The notes beneath the pieces were generated by a model, which worked only from the letters and a program-made list of their open reading frames with translations, was not told where the DNA came from and did not search any database. From an uncultured Hyphomonadaceae bacterium (lineage in GTDB: Bacteria; Pseudomonadota; Alphaproteobacteria; Caulobacterales; Maricaulaceae), in the NCBI GenBank assembly GCA_913058335.1, contig CAJXPX010000007.1, positions 107,971 through 171,970 of the forward strand: DNA of 64,000 nucleotides. The letters are read 5' to 3'. Of the stretch, positions 1 through 9,569 are shown one piece after another. Numbering within the stretch: the stretch's first letter is position 1; each line of letters begins with the position of its first letter. The translations under genes were made by a program, and so were the position numbers.

Positions 1-135
1 ACAAACAGCGGCGGAATTCAGGGTGGATTGGCGTCTGACATTTGTCATATTTAATAAACTCATATAGCCCCAATGAATGAATGAGCTATTGGTTGCTCTC
101 AGACAACAAACCTGTTGTTACAGCGTGTTACATAT

Positions 136-163
136 AAAAAAAAAGCCCGTGATAACACGGACT
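136..163 (-). terminator. Rho-independent terminator of ftsZ
   Basis: Read on the minus strand, a CCGTG/CACGG stem with a four-base TTAT loop is followed by GC and nine T residues. It lies about 57 bases past the ftsZ stop and closes the division cluster. I see no gene in bases 1-135. Confidence 0.85.
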
Positions 164-219
164 TAATTCGTATTAATAAAACTGCTTTAAACAGTTGCAG
201 CTCTGCAGTTAAGCTTATT

Positions 220-1668
220 CTATCGGCTCTGACGACGAAGAAAACTTGGAATTTGCAACTCATCTTCCATGTCGTCACTGAACAGATCCCCAACCGGAGC
301 TTTTGTCGTTTGAGTCTGTATTGTGGGCGATGGAGTTTTCTTCCGGCGGCCAAATAATCCGCCTAGTGCTGTCTTTTTCAAAGACGGGCCAGTAGATTCT
401 GGAATAGGCTGAGGTTCAACTGGCGCAACTGTTTCTTCAGACTGAGCCGCTGGAGTGTCTACTTTCGGAGGATATGGACGAGGCGCTACATAAGGCGGCG
501 GAGTCACAGATTTTGGCTTGGAAAACTCTTGAGCCACTTCCTTTTGCATATTGGCAACTGGGTTATAATCGGCGAACCGTTCTTCTGTGTCTTGAGAGAT
601 AACTGTATCAGTAGGTTTCTCTGCTTTTGGAAGTTCAACCACATTGGCCTCTTCACGGGCGACCCGGGTCACAAATGGGGCAGGAGGCGATTCAGCGCGG
701 GCTTCCGAATCAACTCCGGTTGCCACGACAGACACGCGAATAATACCGTCCAAGTCATCATCCAATGCGGATCCGACAATGATATTTGCATCTTCGTCGA
801 CCTGTTCGCGGATAAGACTGGCGGCTTCATCGACCTCATAAAGAGTCAAATCGCTGCCGCCTGTTATATTGATAAGAACCCCTTTAGCGCCTTTCAGGGA
901 AACATCATCCAAGAGCGGATTGTTAATAGCAGCTTCTGCGGCTTCGACAGCGCGGCGTTCGCCCGTCGCTTCACCAGTCCCCATCATGGCCTTGCCCATT
1001 TCGTCCATAACGGTGCGCACATCGTTAAAGTCGAGATTGATCAACCCCGGCACGACCATCAAATCCGTGACGCCACGTACGCCGCTATGGAGTACTTCGT
1101 CTGCCATCGCAAAAGCATCTGACATAGTTGTGTTTTCGGTCGCAACGCGGAAAAGATTCTGGTTTGGAATGGTAATCATTGTATCGACAGAGGCATAAAG
1201 GTTATCGATACCTTGCTCAGCCAATTTCATCCGGCGGGAGCCTTCAAACATGAAAGGCTTGGTAACAATACCAACGGTCAAAATACCGCGCTCGCGGGCA
1301 GCGCGGGCAATGACAGGCGCCGCACCTGTGCCTGTTCCACCACCCATACCGGCCGCGACGAATAACATGTGGCATCCGTCAAGATGCTCCATAATTTCAG
1401 TCAGACTATCTTCAGCAGATTCTTCTCCAATTTCAGGGCGCATGCCTGCCCCAAGACCTTGAGTGACGCCTCCCCCCATTTGTACGCGGCGATCCGCGCG
1501 CGACAGAGCTAGGGCCTGTGCATCGGTATTTGCCACAACGAATTCGACACCGTCGAGCCCCGAGGCAATCATATTATTAACGGCGTTTCCACCGGCCCCG
1601 CCGACGCCGATAACGACAATACGAGGTTTAAGTTCAACAGCTTTAGGCAGAGAGAGACTGATTGGCAT
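220..1668 (-). CDS. ftsZ: Cell division protein FtsZ
   Basis: FtsZ is the tubulin-like GTPase that forms the cytokinetic ring at midcell. The 482-residue product has the nucleotide-binding GVGGAGG loop near residues 21-27, the tubulin signature GGGTGTG at 109-115 and the T7 loop NLDFNDV at 211-217. A Pro/Thr-rich linker of roughly 150 residues follows. The C-terminal peptide ending [10 protein letters not shown], about residues 469-482, is the FtsA/ZipA-type binding tail and resembles the Caulobacter tail. ftsZ is last in the dcw cluster but is separated from ftsA by 205 bases. That gap carries a perfect CtrA box and a GANTC methylation site, so separate cell-cycle-timed transcription is likely. 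The GTPase core looks intact. Confidence 0.99.
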   Translation of the reverse strand: MPISLSLPKAVELKPRIVVIGVGGAGGNAVNNMIASGLDGVEFVVANTDAQALALSRADRRVQMGGGVTQGLGAGMRPEIGEESAEDSLTEIMEHLDGCHMLFVAAGMGGGTGTGAAPVIARAARERGILTVGIVTKPFMFEGSRRMKLAEQGIDNLYASVDTMITIPNQNLFRVATENTTMSDAFAMADEVLHSGVRGVTDLMVVPGLINLDFNDVRTVMDEMGKAMMGTGEATGERRAVEAAEAAINNPLLDDVSLKGAKGVLINITGGSDLTLYEVDEAASLIREQVDEDANIIVGSALDDDLDGIIRVSVVATGVDSEARAESPPAPFVTRVAREEANVVELPKAEKPTDTVISQDTEERFADYNPVANMQKEVAQEFSKPKSVTPPPYVAPRPYPPKVDTPAAQSEETVAPVEPQPIPESTGPSLKKTALGGLFGRRKKTPSPTIQTQTTKAPVGDLFSDDMEDELQIPSFLRRQSR

Positions 1669-1722
1669 GATAGGTCCCGTTTATGGTCAATGTTTGGTTA
1701 AGACGAAGATGGGCCGAAACCG

Positions 1723-1737
1723 TTAAAGGGTGATTAA
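1723..1737. promoter_or_regulatory. CtrA box upstream of ftsZ
   Basis: The sequence is TTAA-AGGGTGA-TTAA, an exact match to the CtrA consensus TTAA-N7-TTAA, 55 bases upstream of the ftsZ start codon. A further TTAA lies eight bases beyond it (1746-1749), and a GAGTC (GANTC, CcrM-type) site is at 1828-1832. In Caulobacter CtrA represses ftsZ in swarmer cells; the same logic is inferred here. Confidence 0.75.
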
Positions 1738-1873
1738 CCAAACGATTAATTTTAACCTTTTGACGAGGTTTTCCTGTAAATACTCACTGTTAGGAATTTA
1801 GTCTCAGTTTCGTCGAAACCTCAAATGGAGTCGAGGAACTCAGGTTTAAAACAATTTAAATCGGCAGATCTGA

Positions 1874-3145
1874 TTAGAAATTTTCTCTGAGCCATTGAAA
1901 AGAGCGCCCAATCGGATGACCTGAATACCGTCTCTCCCGATACCTCCGGCCAGATAAATCCGGAGGCCCGGAGATTGCTTCACCAGGATTTTCATAAGCC
2001 TGTTTCAACAAACCTGTTGCGACCGCAAAATCGGATTCCGTGAGGCTTTGATCCAAACTGAAAATACCATGAGGCTGACCAATTCTCACCCGTTTATTGA
2101 AAATTAGCTCGGCAAGTTCCCTCACGCCGTTGAGCTGCGCGGCACCGCCCGTCAGCACAATTTGACGTCCGGCATAATTATCCATTCCAGCATTATGTAA
2201 GCGCTCATTTAACAACTCGAATGTTTCCTCAATCCGGGATCGTACTATTGCCGTGACGTGAGCGCGCGGGTGATGTTGTAGGCGGTCCTGCGCCCCGACC
2301 GGAGGACATGGCACCATTGCCAAATCATCATCCGCGCCATGCAAAGCTGAACCATAAATAGTTTTGATCCGTTCTGCCGCTTCGGGCGGAGTGGAGAGCC
2401 CTCTTGCAATATCTTGGGTAACGTTGCGGCCGCCGACCCCAATCGCATCAACATGCACGAGGACATTATCTCGGAATACAGCAACAGACGTCACCCCTGC
2501 GCCCATATCTATAACAGTTACACCCAAATCGCGTTCATCTTCGGTCAAAACAGACAAAGCAGAGGCATAAGGAGACGCTGTTACAGAGCGGATTTCAAGG
2601 TGACATCTTTCTATACAATGAGCCAAATTTCGAAGCGGACCCATACCGCCCAAGACAAAGTGCATATCGACGCCAAGGCTTTTACCGAACATCCCGCGTG
2701 GGTCGTCGATTCCGGCTTCACCGTCGACGCTCCACTGCATGGGTATGGCGTGCAAAATAGCGTAATCCGGTTGGGACAATTCGGACAGGCTGCTATTCAT
2801 TACGCGTTTCAGATCTCTGTCTGCAACTTCTCCGCTGGCAAATTCTGTCTGAACGCGCATATGTTGAGAGCGTAGAGAACGAAGAGCTACATTCACATTG
2901 ACACCGTGAACTGTGACGCCTGCGGCCCGCTCAGCCTTTTCAACAGCGGAGCGAATGCCGGCTTCCGCTGCTTCCAAATCAATCACAGCGCCATGCTTAA
3001 CGCCTGAACTGACGCCGAAACCCTTCCCGATAAGGCGCACGCCCATACCGGGCTCTTCTCTGCCAATCAGACAAACAACTTTGCTTGATCCGATATCAAG
3101 AACCGCAATAGTTTCGGCCTGTTTCTGTTTGGGACGTCCGAACAT
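1874..3145 (-). CDS. ftsA: Cell division protein FtsA
   Basis: FtsA is an actin-fold ATPase that anchors FtsZ filaments to the inner membrane and recruits later divisome proteins. The 423-residue length is normal. The phosphate-1 motif is in the N-terminal AVLDIGSSKVVCLIG segment (about residues 14-28), and the phosphate-2 motif VTVIDMGAGVTSVAVF follows in the middle. The last residues end in a basic, aromatic stretch (SFQWLRENF) consistent with the amphipathic membrane-targeting helix. It follows ftsQ by nine bases and is probably co-transcribed with it. Confidence 0.97.
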   Translation of the reverse strand: MFGRPKQKQAETIAVLDIGSSKVVCLIGREEPGMGVRLIGKGFGVSSGVKHGAVIDLEAAEAGIRSAVEKAERAAGVTVHGVNVNVALRSLRSQHMRVQTEFASGEVADRDLKRVMNSSLSELSQPDYAILHAIPMQWSVDGEAGIDDPRGMFGKSLGVDMHFVLGGMGPLRNLAHCIERCHLEIRSVTASPYASALSVLTEDERDLGVTVIDMGAGVTSVAVFRDNVLVHVDAIGVGGRNVTQDIARGLSTPPEAAERIKTIYGSALHGADDDLAMVPCPPVGAQDRLQHHPRAHVTAIVRSRIEETFELLNERLHNAGMDNYAGRQIVLTGGAAQLNGVRELAELIFNKRVRIGQPHGIFSLDQSLTESDFAVATGLLKQAYENPGEAISGPPDLSGRRYRERRYSGHPIGRSFQWLRENF

Positions 3146-3154
3146 TATGGGTAT

Positions 3155-4036
3155 CTAGGCCTGTTTTGTTTCTGTCGGCCGAACAGTAATTCTATCGGGG
3201 AGACGTAAATCAATTTCGCTGACTGTGCGATCCAGTATTCGGGATTTCGCTTGAAGGTCAGAAAGATGCGCCAAAGCTTTTTTCACATTTGTAGCCGGGA
3301 GTTTTACTTTCACATCCCCGTCAATCATCAGATCCCAACGGGTTTCTGAGACATAAATCGCAGAAGTGGTTCTACTCCTCAGGGCTGGCCAAAGCGCAAG
3401 CGTTTTCTCAAGAGCTTCCGCCTCAATAGAAGCCCCCTTCCCCACGACTTGTAATAAATCATCTGGGATAACAGTCTCGCTTGAAACAGGCGCTATGATC
3501 TCTCCGGTTGCGTTCACAAGTGAAAATTCACCCTCATTCTGCCAAAGGGCGTAGGGCTGATTTTCAACCAATTGCACGACGATACGGTTCGGCCAAAGGC
3601 GACGCACCACTGCGCGGTCCACCCAAGGAAGACTTTCAGTGCGACGCTGCGCGGCTTCAAGGTCAACCCCGAAGAAATAATCTCCGGGACGGATATTCAC
3701 CGCCCGTAAAACGTCTTGCTCGTTCAATCGGCCTTCACCCATCACATCCACTCGGGACACAACAAACCCCATAGCCATGAGACGATGTTGTTTGTAGAGT
3801 TTACCATTATTAATCAGTTGTGGCCAAAATCCGCCCATCCAGAGCGCCAAAGCAGTAACCGCCAGTAAGACAGCTAGAACGCCGCCGCAAAATTGCATGA
3901 AACTTTTCTTGGAATGTTGGGCTGCTCTGACTTTCGCCGCCCCCCAGACTTGTGCTTTGCGTAATCCGGGCTTTAACGGAGAGACCCTCTGTAAGGGTCC
4001 CTTCGAATAAGACGAATTGCGTTTCATCTGGGCCAT
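3155..4036 (-). CDS. ftsQ: Cell division protein FtsQ
   Basis: FtsQ is a bitopic inner-membrane divisome protein that links early and late division proteins through FtsB and FtsL. The 293-residue product has a basic cytoplasmic N-terminus of about 47 residues, one membrane helix at roughly 48-70, then a POTRA domain (about 90-165, containing VDVMGEGRLNEQDVLRA) and the FtsQ beta domain. The start overlaps the end of ddl by 13 bases; an alternative ATG three codons in (4027) would reduce the overlap. It sits between ddl and ftsA, as in most dcw clusters. Confidence 0.95.
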   Translation of the reverse strand: MAQMKRNSSYSKGPLQRVSPLKPGLRKAQVWGAAKVRAAQHSKKSFMQFCGGVLAVLLAVTALALWMGGFWPQLINNGKLYKQHRLMAMGFVVSRVDVMGEGRLNEQDVLRAVNIRPGDYFFGVDLEAAQRRTESLPWVDRAVVRRLWPNRIVVQLVENQPYALWQNEGEFSLVNATGEIIAPVSSETVIPDDLLQVVGKGASIEAEALEKTLALWPALRSRTTSAIYVSETRWDLMIDGDVKVKLPATNVKKALAHLSDLQAKSRILDRTVSEIDLRLPDRITVRPTETKQA

Positions 4037-4947
4037 GTAGCGTCCTCAACCAACCAGCGGCAAAGCTGTTCAAAATCTATTCCGGCATAGGCCGCCTGTT
4101 CAGGCGCCAAAGAGGTCGGAGTCATTCCAGGTTGAGTATTGAGTTCAAGCATTACGATTTTGTTTACTATGTCGCTTGAAGCTGTATTTTTTTCATTAAA
4201 TCTGAAATCAGATCGCGTCACGCCTCGGCACCCCAGCGCTTTATGTGCCAGCACAGCCCATTTCAGGCATAGCTGCGTCACCTCATTGGGTATATCGGCG
4301 GGCACAACATGGACAGACCCCCCTTTGGCGTATTTGGCTTCGTAATCATACCAATCTGTCTGAGGAATAATTTCGGTTACAGCCAAAGCCCGTTCGCCCA
4401 TGACGGTCACCGTTAATTCGCGCCCCGGGACGAAAGCTTCGACAATCACTTCATTACCCATTTCTTTGTCTTCCGCGATCGCCGACGTCATATTCGAATT
4501 TTCATCCTGAATAATATAGACGGATTTGGAAGAACCCTGCCCGTTTGGTTTAACGACATAGGGCAGTTTCATCGGGTGCGTCTGGGACACCTTGACACGG
4601 TCATATAAACCGCCGTCGGCGACCGTTATGCCAACAGCTTTTAGAACATATTTGGCGCGGTGTTTGTCCATTGCCAAAGCAGACGCCATGACGCCGGAAT
4701 GAGTGTATGGTTTGCCATACATATCCAATACGCCCTGAACCCGGCCATCTTCGCCCCAATCTCCGTGAAGCGCGTTGAATATAACGTCCGGCTCGGCGTC
4801 TTCGAGTTGGCACCACAAGTCTCGAGTGACGTCAATTTCTGTCACGTCATACCCGCAAGACCGAAGCGCTTTAGCGCATTCTGTGCCCGAGACGAGAGAC
4901 ACTTCTCGTTCAGAAGATATTCCGCCTTTAAGAACCGCAACCTTCAT
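4024..4947 (-). CDS. ddl: D-alanine--D-alanine ligase
   Basis: Ddl joins two D-alanines with ATP in the cytoplasm, making the dipeptide that MurF adds to the peptidoglycan precursor. The 307-residue protein has the N-terminal VLKGGISSEREVSL motif and the ATP-grasp core. The catalytic segment near the C-terminus includes MLELNTQPGMTPTSL, with the Asn and Glu used for metal binding. The length fits the short DdlB form. The ATG overlaps the murB stop as ATGA, which suggests translational coupling. Position between murB and ftsQ is the usual one. Confidence 0.97.
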   Translation of the reverse strand: MKVAVLKGGISSEREVSLVSGTECAKALRSCGYDVTEIDVTRDLWCQLEDAEPDVIFNALHGDWGEDGRVQGVLDMYGKPYTHSGVMASALAMDKHRAKYVLKAVGITVADGGLYDRVKVSQTHPMKLPYVVKPNGQGSSKSVYIIQDENSNMTSAIAEDKEMGNEVIVEAFVPGRELTVTVMGERALAVTEIIPQTDWYDYEAKYAKGGSVHVVPADIPNEVTQLCLKWAVLAHKALGCRGVTRSDFRFNEKNTASSDIVNKIVMLELNTQPGMTPTSLAPEQAAYAGIDFEQLCRWLVEDATWPR

Positions 4948-5855
4948 GACGCCGTTCCAATCCGTTTAATTTCCCACTCAAGCTCGACACCCTCGCTGGT
5001 GCGAACTTTATCCCGAATAGTTTCGCCAAGACTTTCCAAATCTGCGGCAGTTGCCTCGCCCGTATTTATCATGAAATTGCAATGTTTCTCGCTCATCTGC
5101 GCGCCGCCCACACGAAAACCTCGCCCGCCTGCCGCGTCAATGACTTGCCAAGCGCCGCGCCCCCCAGACCGTTTTGGATCAGGGTTTTTAAAGGTCGAGC
5201 CCCCGGTTTTCTCTCGAATAGGCTGGCTCTCTTCTCGCCTAGACGTTATTTCGTTGATACGTACCATAATATCTTCGGGGGCGTCTTTTTCGCCCCTGAA
5301 AAGGGCTTTCGTAAAAATTAAATCATCAGGCGCGTCACTGCCACGATACCGGTAATTAAACTCAGCCAAAGGCATGATTTGGCGGCGACCGCGCCTGTCA
5401 ATTGCCACGGCTTCGACTAAGACATCTTTGGTTTCGCCCCCATAGCATCCCGCATTCATTCGGAGCGCGCCGCCAATTGTGCCGGGAATGCCCGCATAAA
5501 ATTCCAGTCCGGCAATACCGGCCTTCGCCGCTTCTCTGGCGACCTTATTGTCCAATGCCGATGCCCCTGCGGTCAATCGATCTTCACTGGCGGTGATTTT
5601 TGCAAAGGCAGGCCCAAGGCGGATAACGACTCCCTTTACGCCGCCGTCACGAATGAGCGTGTTAGACGCTACGCCCAGAACTTGCACCGGAACATCATCG
5701 GGGGTTGAAGACAAAAAATGCGCCAGATCCGCTTCGTCTTTAGGCATGAAAAAAACTTCTGCCGGACCACCTACCCGCAACCAACTATAGGGGGCGAGCG
5801 ACACATCCGGCTTTAATGATCCTCTCACGGAAGGAAGGCGGTCCATAAGGCCCAT
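4944..5855 (-). CDS. murB: UDP-N-acetylenolpyruvoylglucosamine reductase MurB
   Basis: MurB is an FAD enzyme that reduces UDP-GlcNAc-enolpyruvate to UDP-MurNAc with NADPH. The ATG at 5855 is preferred because it forms a TGATG overlap with the murC stop and gives a 303-residue protein; an upstream in-frame start would run 66 bases into murC. Visible features are the FAD-binding PYSWLRVGGPAEVFF segment, GIPGTIGGALRMNAGCYGGE, and the catalytic Ser region GGSTFKNP, which marks the type I enzyme class. The gene lies between murC and ddl within the operon. Confidence 0.96.
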   Translation of the reverse strand: MGLMDRLPSVRGSLKPDVSLAPYSWLRVGGPAEVFFMPKDEADLAHFLSSTPDDVPVQVLGVASNTLIRDGGVKGVVIRLGPAFAKITASEDRLTAGASALDNKVAREAAKAGIAGLEFYAGIPGTIGGALRMNAGCYGGETKDVLVEAVAIDRRGRRQIMPLAEFNYRYRGSDAPDDLIFTKALFRGEKDAPEDIMVRINEITSRREESQPIREKTGGSTFKNPDPKRSGGRGAWQVIDAAGGRGFRVGGAQMSEKHCNFMINTGEATAADLESLGETIRDKVRTSEGVELEWEIKRIGTAS

Positions 5856-7282
5856 CAAACGCTCTCCAAATCCTTGGCCAGATCTGCCGCCCAATAGGTG
5901 ATATCCCCAGCGCCCAGACAAACGACTACGTCGCCTTTTTCAATATAGGGCTTCAGATCCGCGGCGAGGGTTTTCTTAGAGGTTAAAGACGCGTTTTTAT
6001 GACCGTGAGACTTCAAGCTTTTAGCTAGGTCAGGGCCGCTCACGCCTTCTATAGGGTCCTCACCGGCAGCGTAAACATCAGCAACGTAAACGCGGTCGGC
6101 ATCATTAAAACACGTCGAAAACTCTTCAAAGTGATGTGATAGACGGGAATAGCGGTGTGGCTGAACAACGGCGTGGACTCTCCCGGATGTCACTTGACGG
6201 GCGGCTTGGAGTACAGCAGTAATTTCAACCGGATGGTGTCCATAGTCATCAATAATGGTCACACCTTCCCACTCCCCGACTTTCGTAAAGCGGCGTTTCA
6301 CCCCGCCAAAACTATCCAGACCGGTGCGCACCTGAGATTCGGTCAGGCCGAGCTCTCGCGCGACGGCAATAGCGGAGAGCACATTCTGCGTGTTATGTTT
6401 ACCAGCCATAGGAAGGAATAAGTCCTTCCAGCTTTCTTCTTTATCACCGGTGGTAAAAACCACATCAAAACGCGACCCAGTCGGTTCAAGATGGAGATTC
6501 TCAGCCCGAACATCTGCTTGGGGGTTAAACCCATAGGTAATAATGCGACGATCCGCGACTTTACTTACCAGCGCCTGGACTTCGGCGTGGTCAATACACA
6601 ACACCGAAAATCCATAAAATGGCAGGTTTTCAACAAAAGTATAAAAAGCGTTTCGAAGCGTGTCGAAATCGCCGTAATGCTCCATATGTTCAGGATCGAT
6701 ATTAGTAATAATCGCCACTGTTGGAAAGAGCTTGAGGAAAGAGCCATCACTTTCATCTGCTTCGACAACCATCCAGTCGCCGAGGCCGAGTTTAGCATTC
6801 GAGCCGTACGCATTGATAATTCCGCCATTGATAACGGTCGGGTCCAACCCGCCGCCTTCCAGCAGGGCCGCAATCATTGTTGTCGTTGTGGTTTTCCCAT
6901 GGGTTCCCCCGACAGCTATTGCCCATTTCAAGCGCATCAATTCGGCCAGCATTTCAGCGCGGCGCACGACAGGTATGGATTTTGCTCGGGCTTCTATCAA
7001 TTCGGGGTTATCTTTTTTAATAGCCGAAGACAAAACGATCGCCCCGGCACCTTCAACTTGGCCTTCTTTTTGCCCAATGAAAATGGTCGCGCCGAGTTTG
7101 CGAAGTCGTTCTGTATTCGCGCTTTCGCGCATGTCCGAACCTTGCACCTGATAGCCAAGATTAAGCAGGACTTCGGCAATACCGCTCATCCCAATACCGC
7201 CTATTCCGACAAAATGGATTGGCCCTACATCAAAAGGCACTTTCGTCGCGAGCGATTGTTGTTTTAAGTCAGGTTGGGGCAT
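5855..7282 (-). CDS. murC: UDP-N-acetylmuramate--L-alanine ligase MurC
   Basis: MurC is the ATP-dependent ligase that adds the first amino acid, L-Ala, to UDP-MurNAc. The start at 7282 gives 475 residues and is preceded by a purine-rich ribosome site (AAGAGG) a few bases upstream. A longer reading frame would overlap murG and adds a non-conserved segment. The protein shows the Rossmann motif [18 protein letters not shown], the ATP loop [11 protein letters not shown] and the Mur ligase core DDYGHHPVE. It follows murG after a 40-base gap, one of the few open spacings in the cluster. Confidence 0.97.
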   Translation of the reverse strand: MPQPDLKQQSLATKVPFDVGPIHFVGIGGIGMSGIAEVLLNLGYQVQGSDMRESANTERLRKLGATIFIGQKEGQVEGAGAIVLSSAIKKDNPELIEARAKSIPVVRRAEMLAELMRLKWAIAVGGTHGKTTTTTMIAALLEGGGLDPTVINGGIINAYGSNAKLGLGDWMVVEADESDGSFLKLFPTVAIITNIDPEHMEHYGDFDTLRNAFYTFVENLPFYGFSVLCIDHAEVQALVSKVADRRIITYGFNPQADVRAENLHLEPTGSRFDVVFTTGDKEESWKDLFLPMAGKHNTQNVLSAIAVARELGLTESQVRTGLDSFGGVKRRFTKVGEWEGVTIIDDYGHHPVEITAVLQAARQVTSGRVHAVVQPHRYSRLSHHFEEFSTCFNDADRVYVADVYAAGEDPIEGVSGPDLAKSLKSHGHKNASLTSKKTLAADLKPYIEKGDVVVCLGAGDITYWAADLAKDLESV

Positions 7283-7322
7283 GGTCTGCCTCTTCTTTTC
7301 GCCGCCGGATTGTCCGGGTCTG

Positions 7323-8414
7323 TCATTTATCGGCGAAGGCAGACACCATCGCCGCGAGATCGGTTGCGGCATGGGGCTTCCCGATAGACCGGGCGGCGTC
7401 TGCTGCGGTTTTAAGCCAGTTCGAATCACTAAGCCGTTCCTCCAAGATAGGTTTCACACGCTCTGGCGTAAACTCGGATTCAGGCAGAATATCGGCAGCG
7501 CCAAGACGCTGAAGTGACTTTGCATTGGCCGTTTGATGATCATCCATTGCAATAGCTAGTGGAACCAGCAGGCTTGGCTTTCCCATGACGGCTATTTCGG
7601 AGACGGAGCCCGCGCCCGCGCGGCCCACAATATAATGGGCATTGGCCAAATAGGTTTCGATGTCAGAGAAAAATGTCTCGCAAATCGCGCTCACCCCGGC
7701 GTCTTTATAAATCGCTTGGGCGGTGTCTTGGTGGTCCGGGAGTGTTTGCTGAGTGACATGAAGTTTCTTGCGCAAACTCTCGGGCAGATTTGCAATCGCT
7801 TTCGGCATTACCTCGCTAATTAATCTTGCTCCCAAACTTCCCCCCACGATCAAGAGGTTTATTCGATCCGTTGGAATATTATACTTTTTTGGCACCGCCT
7901 GAATAATTTGATCCCGTAAGGGATTGCCTATCGGACGATGGACGGCCCCTTCCGGAAGCTTTTGTAAATCTTCAAACCCCGACGCCACACATAAGGCTTT
8001 CTTGGCAAAAACGCGGTTTACCCGGCCTAGAAAAGCATTCTGTTCGTGAATTAAAGTCGGAATTCCCGTCGCTTGCGCGGCCCGCATGGCGGGAAATGCC
8101 GGATATCCTCCAAACCCCACAACGATGTCCGGCTTCCACTGACGGATAAACCGTCTTGCCTGCAGGACTCCCTGCGTTAGTGAAGCAATGCCTTTAACGG
8201 CAGCGATAGGTTTGCGCGGAGAAATGCTGGCCGCTTTAATGTCTATAATAGGATTAGCCGGAATTCGGCCCGCATGTTTACGTCCCCGGGCATCAGTCAT
8301 CAGCGCGATGTCCCACCCTTCTGATTTGAGAATTTCAGCGAGCGCCTGAGCAGGGAACATATGACCGCCCGTACCCCCTGCGGCCATTAAAAGCTTTTTG
8401 CCTTTTTGAAGCAT
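7323..8414 (-). CDS. murG: Undecaprenyldiphospho-muramoylpentapeptide N-acetylglucosaminyltransferase MurG
   Basis: MurG transfers GlcNAc from UDP-GlcNAc to lipid I at the inner face of the membrane, making lipid II. The 363-residue GT-B protein begins with the glycine-rich acceptor loop [17 protein letters not shown]. It has the second loop [11 protein letters not shown] and, in the C-terminal half, the donor-binding segment [24 protein letters not shown]. It starts three bases after the ftsW stop. Nothing unusual is seen. Confidence 0.97.
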   Translation of the reverse strand: MLQKGKKLLMAAGGTGGHMFPAQALAEILKSEGWDIALMTDARGRKHAGRIPANPIIDIKAASISPRKPIAAVKGIASLTQGVLQARRFIRQWKPDIVVGFGGYPAFPAMRAAQATGIPTLIHEQNAFLGRVNRVFAKKALCVASGFEDLQKLPEGAVHRPIGNPLRDQIIQAVPKKYNIPTDRINLLIVGGSLGARLISEVMPKAIANLPESLRKKLHVTQQTLPDHQDTAQAIYKDAGVSAICETFFSDIETYLANAHYIVGRAGAGSVSEIAVMGKPSLLVPLAIAMDDHQTANAKSLQRLGAADILPESEFTPERVKPILEERLSDSNWLKTAADAARSIGKPHAATDLAAMVSAFADK

Positions 8415-8417
8415 GCA

Positions 8418-9569
8418 CTAATTTCCGTATCCGTAAGCGCCTGGCCTTTTCGCTGTAAACGCCAAAATCAAGCCCGCAGTGAAGCAGAGTGAAAGTAAGG
8501 AAGAGCCGCCATAAGATATGAACGGCAATGTCATTCCTTTGGACGGCGCCATATTCAGATTAACGAACAGATTAATCACCATTTGCATTCCGACGAGCGT
8601 TGCCAATCCCGCGACCGCGAGCTGCGAGAAATAATCATTTAACCGTAAGGCGCTTCGATAGGCGCGTATAACGAAAGTGGCTAGCAAGACAATGAGAACA
8701 ACAGAAATCAGAAAGCCAAACTCCTCAACCGTAACTGCGAAAATGAAATCAGTATGCCCGTCCGGAAGACTATATTTAATCGCCCCCTCACCTGGGCCAC
8801 GCCCTAATAAGCCGCCATTGGCAATCGCCTCAAGGGCTTTGTCCGTTTGATAGCTGTCCGCCGAGTTCGGGGACATGAAGGCCGTCACGCGATCGCGAAC
8901 ATGTGGCAGGGCTAAATAGGCTGCGACGGCGCCTAAAAGCGAGACCCCCATAAGAGCCAATAGCCAACCTAAAGAAAGGCCGGCGAAGAAGAACACGGCT
9001 GCAAACCCTAAAGTTATTAGGAAGGACTGACCAAAATCGGGTTGGGTAATCAGCATCGCAATCAAGATAAAATAGACGCCAAAAACAATTATCACAGAAG
9101 GCACATTCGGATCGCGTTTGCGAACGGAAAACATCCAAGCCGCAAAAACTATAAAAGCCGGTTTAGCAAATTCAGATGGCTGAAGGGAAAAAGCGCCGAG
9201 CCTTATCCATCGAACAGCGCCCTTTACTTCGAAGCCGATAAAAGGAAGCGCTGCTAGCAGGGCCATTGACCCCAAAAGCGCCACAACCCCTAATCGCCGG
9301 GCCCAATTTGGCCCAATAAAAGAAATGAAAATAGCGCCTCCTAGGCCGAGTATTGCGAAAAAGGCATGACGATATAAAAAGAAAAACGGATTGCCGTAAT
9401 CCAGGCGCGCGGTCGCGGCTGGAGACGCCGCCATTGAGAGGATCAGCCCCGCCCCAATCAAGATAATCAAAATCCCCAATTGAATTTGATCAACGCTTCG
9501 CCACCACTCACCAAACGGCGTCCTGTGCGTACGGGAAACGAACGGGTTACTTGCGTTTAAAAACGTCAT
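8418..9569 (-). CDS. ftsW: Lipid II glycan polymerase FtsW
   Basis: FtsW is a SEDS-family membrane protein that polymerizes glycan strands at the septum together with FtsI. The 383-residue product has about ten membrane helices. The SEDS core LQPSEFAKPAFIVFAAWMF and the C-terminal signature MGLTLPF-like region (PSKGMTLPFISYGGSSLL) are present. The ATG overlaps the murD stop as ATGA. Context next to murD and murG supports FtsW rather than RodA. Confidence 0.96.
   Translation of the reverse strand: MTFLNASNPFVSRTHRTPFGEWWRSVDQIQLGILIILIGAGLILSMAASPAATARLDYGNPFFFLYRHAFFAILGLGGAIFISFIGPNWARRLGVVALLGSMALLAALPFIGFEVKGAVRWIRLGAFSLQPSEFAKPAFIVFAAWMFSVRKRDPNVPSVIIVFGVYFILIAMLITQPDFGQSFLITLGFAAVFFFAGLSLGWLLALMGVSLLGAVAAYLALPHVRDRVTAFMSPNSADSYQTDKALEAIANGGLLGRGPGEGAIKYSLPDGHTDFIFAVTVEEFGFLISVVLIVLLATFVIRAYRSALRLNDYFSQLAVAGLATLVGMQMVINLFVNLNMAPSKGMTLPFISYGGSSLLSLCFTAGLILAFTAKRPGAYGYGN

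Noticed and set aside
6491..7267. Long plus-strand open frame (258 codons) opposite murC
   Set aside because: Antisense shadow of a conserved Mur ligase.
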